Made by a program: the position numbers and the translations under genes. The notes below the pieces were generated by a model. It had not been told where the DNA came from, searched no databases, and saw only the letters and a list, made by a program, of their open reading frames with translations. Shown piece after piece: positions 62,289 through 64,000 of a DNA stretch of 64,000 bases; the first letter of the stretch is position 1; each line of letters begins with the position of its first letter. This DNA is from Streptomyces diastatochromogenes. Lineage in GTDB: Bacteria > Actinomycetota > Actinomycetes > Streptomycetales > Streptomycetaceae. The stretch lies in the NCBI RefSeq assembly GCF_002242805.1, contig NZ_MCGQ01000020.1:275184-339183 (forward strand), written 5' to 3'.

Positions 62289-63098
62289 ATGACGTGGATC
62301 GCCGCGGTCGCACGGTTGCGAGCACGCCGGGAGCCCGGTGTGCTGGTGACCGTCGCGACCGTGCGCGGCCATGCCCCGCGTGACGCCGGCGCGAAACTCG
62401 TTGTGGGGCAGACCGACACGTGGGGCTCGATCGGCGGCGGCAATGTCGAGGCCGTCGCGATCGATCGGGCCAGGGAGATGATCGCCGTGTCCAAGCCGGA
62501 GCCCGAGCTGATGGATTTCGCGCTGAACGACAAGGTGACCAACCAGCACGGCGTGCAGTGCTGCGGCGGCACGGTTCAGGTGCTGCTCGAACCGCTGCCG
62601 GTGGTACGGGCGGTGGCGATCTTCGGCGTCGGGCACGTCGGGCTGGAACTGGCGCGCATCCTGGCACGTCAGGACCTCGACCTCCATCTGATCGACACCC
62701 GCTCCGACATCCTCACCAAGGAGCGGCTCGACGTGTTGGCGGACGCGGTGGCGCAGGTGCACACGCATCACACGCCGCTGCTGCCCGAGGAGGTGCTGGA
62801 GGAGTTGCCGCGTGGCACCCACATCCTGATCATGACCCATGATCACGCCGAGGACGCCGCTCTGTGCGACGCCGCCCTGCGCACCACCCATCTCGGCTCC
62901 ATCGGGCTGATCGGGTCGGCGGCCAAGTGGGTGCGGTTCCGCAAACGCCTCGCCACCGAGGGCGGTCACGACGAAGCCACCATCGATCGGATCAAGACCC
63001 CGATCGGGCTGGCCGACATCACCGGCAAGGAACCCGCGACCATTGCCGTGAGCGTCGCTGCCGATTTGCTGCGCACCTTCGAAACCGAGGAGAACTGA
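62289..63098 (+). CDS. xdhC: XdhC, molybdenum cofactor insertion protein
   Basis: A 269-residue XdhC-family protein that sulfurates or inserts the molybdenum cofactor. The N-terminal XdhC/CoxF part has VTVATVRGHAPRDAGAKLVV and GSIGGGNVE. The C-terminal Rossmann domain has IFGVGHVGLELARIL and GSIGLIGSAAKWVRF. ATG 62289 lies one base past the xdhB stop region, so it is part of the same operon. Confidence 0.92.
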   Translation: MTWIAAVARLRARREPGVLVTVATVRGHAPRDAGAKLVVGQTDTWGSIGGGNVEAVAIDRAREMIAVSKPEPELMDFALNDKVTNQHGVQCCGGTVQVLLEPLPVVRAVAIFGVGHVGLELARILARQDLDLHLIDTRSDILTKERLDVLADAVAQVHTHHTPLLPEEVLEELPRGTHILIMTHDHAEDAALCDAALRTTHLGSIGLIGSAAKWVRFRKRLATEGGHDEATIDRIKTPIGLADITGKEPATIAVSVAADLLRTFETEEN

Positions 63099-63403
63099 CT
63101 CTCCGACCGGAGGGAGCGGCACCTCGGCGAAGGTGCTGGGGTCACCGAGTCCTGCCATTCATGCGAATCTCCAAGAGGGGCCGGCCGACCAGTCAACTCC
63201 TTCATGGTTTCGGTGACTGACCCTCGACGGGGCCCGGCGGGTGTACTTGCGCTATTCCGCAACCCCGGCGTTCGTGAACGCCATCCAGCACCTTGTCGGC
63301 GTCCAGCAGCGCTGATCTCCCCGGGCGTCGCCGACCGAACTGATCTCGAAGCGGCACCTGCGGAGCCCCACTTTTGCCACCGACTGCAAAAAAAGGAGTA
63401 ACC
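63099..63403. other. Intergenic region before guanine deaminase
   Basis: About 300 bases without a convincing gene. A 32-codon open stretch ending at a TGA near 63316 (in the frame containing FVNAIQHLVGVQQR) looks protein-like but has no start codon or ribosome site and may be a remnant. Confidence 0.4.
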
Positions 63404-63907
63404 GTGACCGCGCACATCCAAGAAGCGAGCATCCAGGAGGGCGAGCGCGCCTGGATGGACGAGGCCATCGGCCTTGCCACCAACAGCGTGAAGAACGGCG
63501 GCGGTCCGTTCGGCGCACTGATCGTCAAGGATGGCGAGATTGTCGCGATAGGGAACAACAAGGTCACTTCGAACCTGGACCCGACGGCGCATGGCGAGGT
63601 GAGCGCGATCCGGGCCGCCTGCCAGAAGCTGGGCACCTTCTCGCTCGAGGGCTGTGTCCTGGTCACCTCGTGTGAGCCGTGCCCGATGTGTCTTTCCTCC
63701 GCGCTGTGGGCGCGAGTCGACCGGATCATCTTCGCCGCTGATCGAGATGACGCTGCGGTGGCCGGTTTCGATGATCGCAAGTTCTACGATCTGTTCGAAA
63801 AGAGGCCCGCGGAGCTGTGGCCGATGGCGATCGAGCGAGTGGACATGCCGAACCGTACGGCGCCGTTCGACGCGTGGCTGGCCAAGTCCGACCGCATCGA
63901 CTACTGA
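63404..63907 (+). CDS. guaD: Guanine deaminase (cytidine-deaminase fold)
   Basis: A 167-residue zinc deaminase of the small B. subtilis GuaD type. The zinc and catalytic residues are His and Glu in TAHGEVSAI, and the cysteines of CEPCPMC. It turns guanine into xanthine, feeding the adjoining xanthine dehydrogenase. GTG 63404 has AAGGAG five bases upstream in an A-rich leader; the earlier frame start lacks support. Confidence 0.92.
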   Translation: MTAHIQEASIQEGERAWMDEAIGLATNSVKNGGGPFGALIVKDGEIVAIGNNKVTSNLDPTAHGEVSAIRAACQKLGTFSLEGCVLVTSCEPCPMCLSSALWARVDRIIFAADRDDAAVAGFDDRKFYDLFEKRPAELWPMAIERVDMPNRTAPFDAWLAKSDRIDY

Positions 63908-64000
63908 AAACCCGGTCGACCGGAGGTCTTCAGGGACCTCGTCGTCACCGGCTCAGGTGCCGGGCTGGTCGACGCGAACCCCAACGAGGCCCCCGGGCTG
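63908..64000. other. Window end, no assigned gene
   Basis: The last 93 bases are open in one plus frame (VFRDLVVTGSGAGLVDANP) but no start codon is visible, so I cannot tell whether it is coding. Confidence 0.3.

Noticed and set aside
63220..63318. Short protein-like stretch containing FVNAIQHLVGVQQR
   Set aside because: No start codon or ribosome site and only about 32 codons long; at most a gene remnant.

Overview
The window is very GC-rich and reads as Streptomyces chromosome. GTG starts are frequent, gene ends overlap as ATGA or GTGA, and the left 25 kb carries a gene order I recognise from memory of the S. coelicolor core: sigN, sigF, tRNA-Ser, tadA, upp, a HerA-like ATPase and an HhH-GPD repair protein. 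This assignment rests on remembered sequence and synteny, not on a search.

Left part (1-25050) is mostly conserved housekeeping and stress genes. It holds an export gene with a TetR regulator; a MarR/MFS/YceI operon whose MFS protein has an unusual tail of three Ig-like repeats; two SigB-family sigma factors; tRNA-Ser(CGA); tadA with its companion gene; upp; a HerA-like ATPase; several small membrane proteins; and an iron-boxed divergent locus (siderophore-interacting protein against a penicillin-acylase-type Ntn hydrolase, a siderophore-type acetyltransferase, a cupin and an SDR). A CopC-CopD fusion and a poly-gamma-glutamate hydrolase-like gene follow.

Centre (about 25070-57130) is a biosynthetic gene cluster and the most interesting part. 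It has homologues of all three enzymes that make the simple carbapenem in Pectobacterium: a CarA-like carbapenam synthetase, a CarB-like crotonase (with a second, diverged copy at the far end) and a CarC-like Fe(II)/2-oxoglutarate oxygenase. An ornithine acetyltransferase closely resembling the clavulanate-cluster Oat2 lies beside them. They are joined to an NRPS system: A-PCP-C, a free carrier protein, and Cy-A-PCP-TE with a cysteine-type A domain. Also present are a PLP decarboxylase, a stand-alone AMP ligase, an acyl-CoA dehydrogenase-like flavoprotein, a PaiB-like flavin protein, a flavin halogenase, a ketosynthase whose active-site Cys is Ser, a rhodanese, a peroxiredoxin, a catechol dioxygenase, a PobA-like hydroxylase, cluster copies of argH and argG, a formyltransferase, two transporters and a LuxR-type regulator. 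My working model is a halogenated peptide hybrid in which a carboxymethylproline-derived bicycle (beta-lactam or related lactam) is joined to a cysteine-derived heterocycle, with arginine/ornithine supply built in. The product is not known to me.

Right part (57170-64000) has a PIN-domain toxin/antitoxin pair at the cluster edge, then a purine catabolism operon (2Fe-2S/FAD and molybdopterin xanthine dehydrogenase subunits, XdhC, and a guanine deaminase). A recognisable promoter and a roughly 300-nt leader containing a 25-codon ORF precede that operon.
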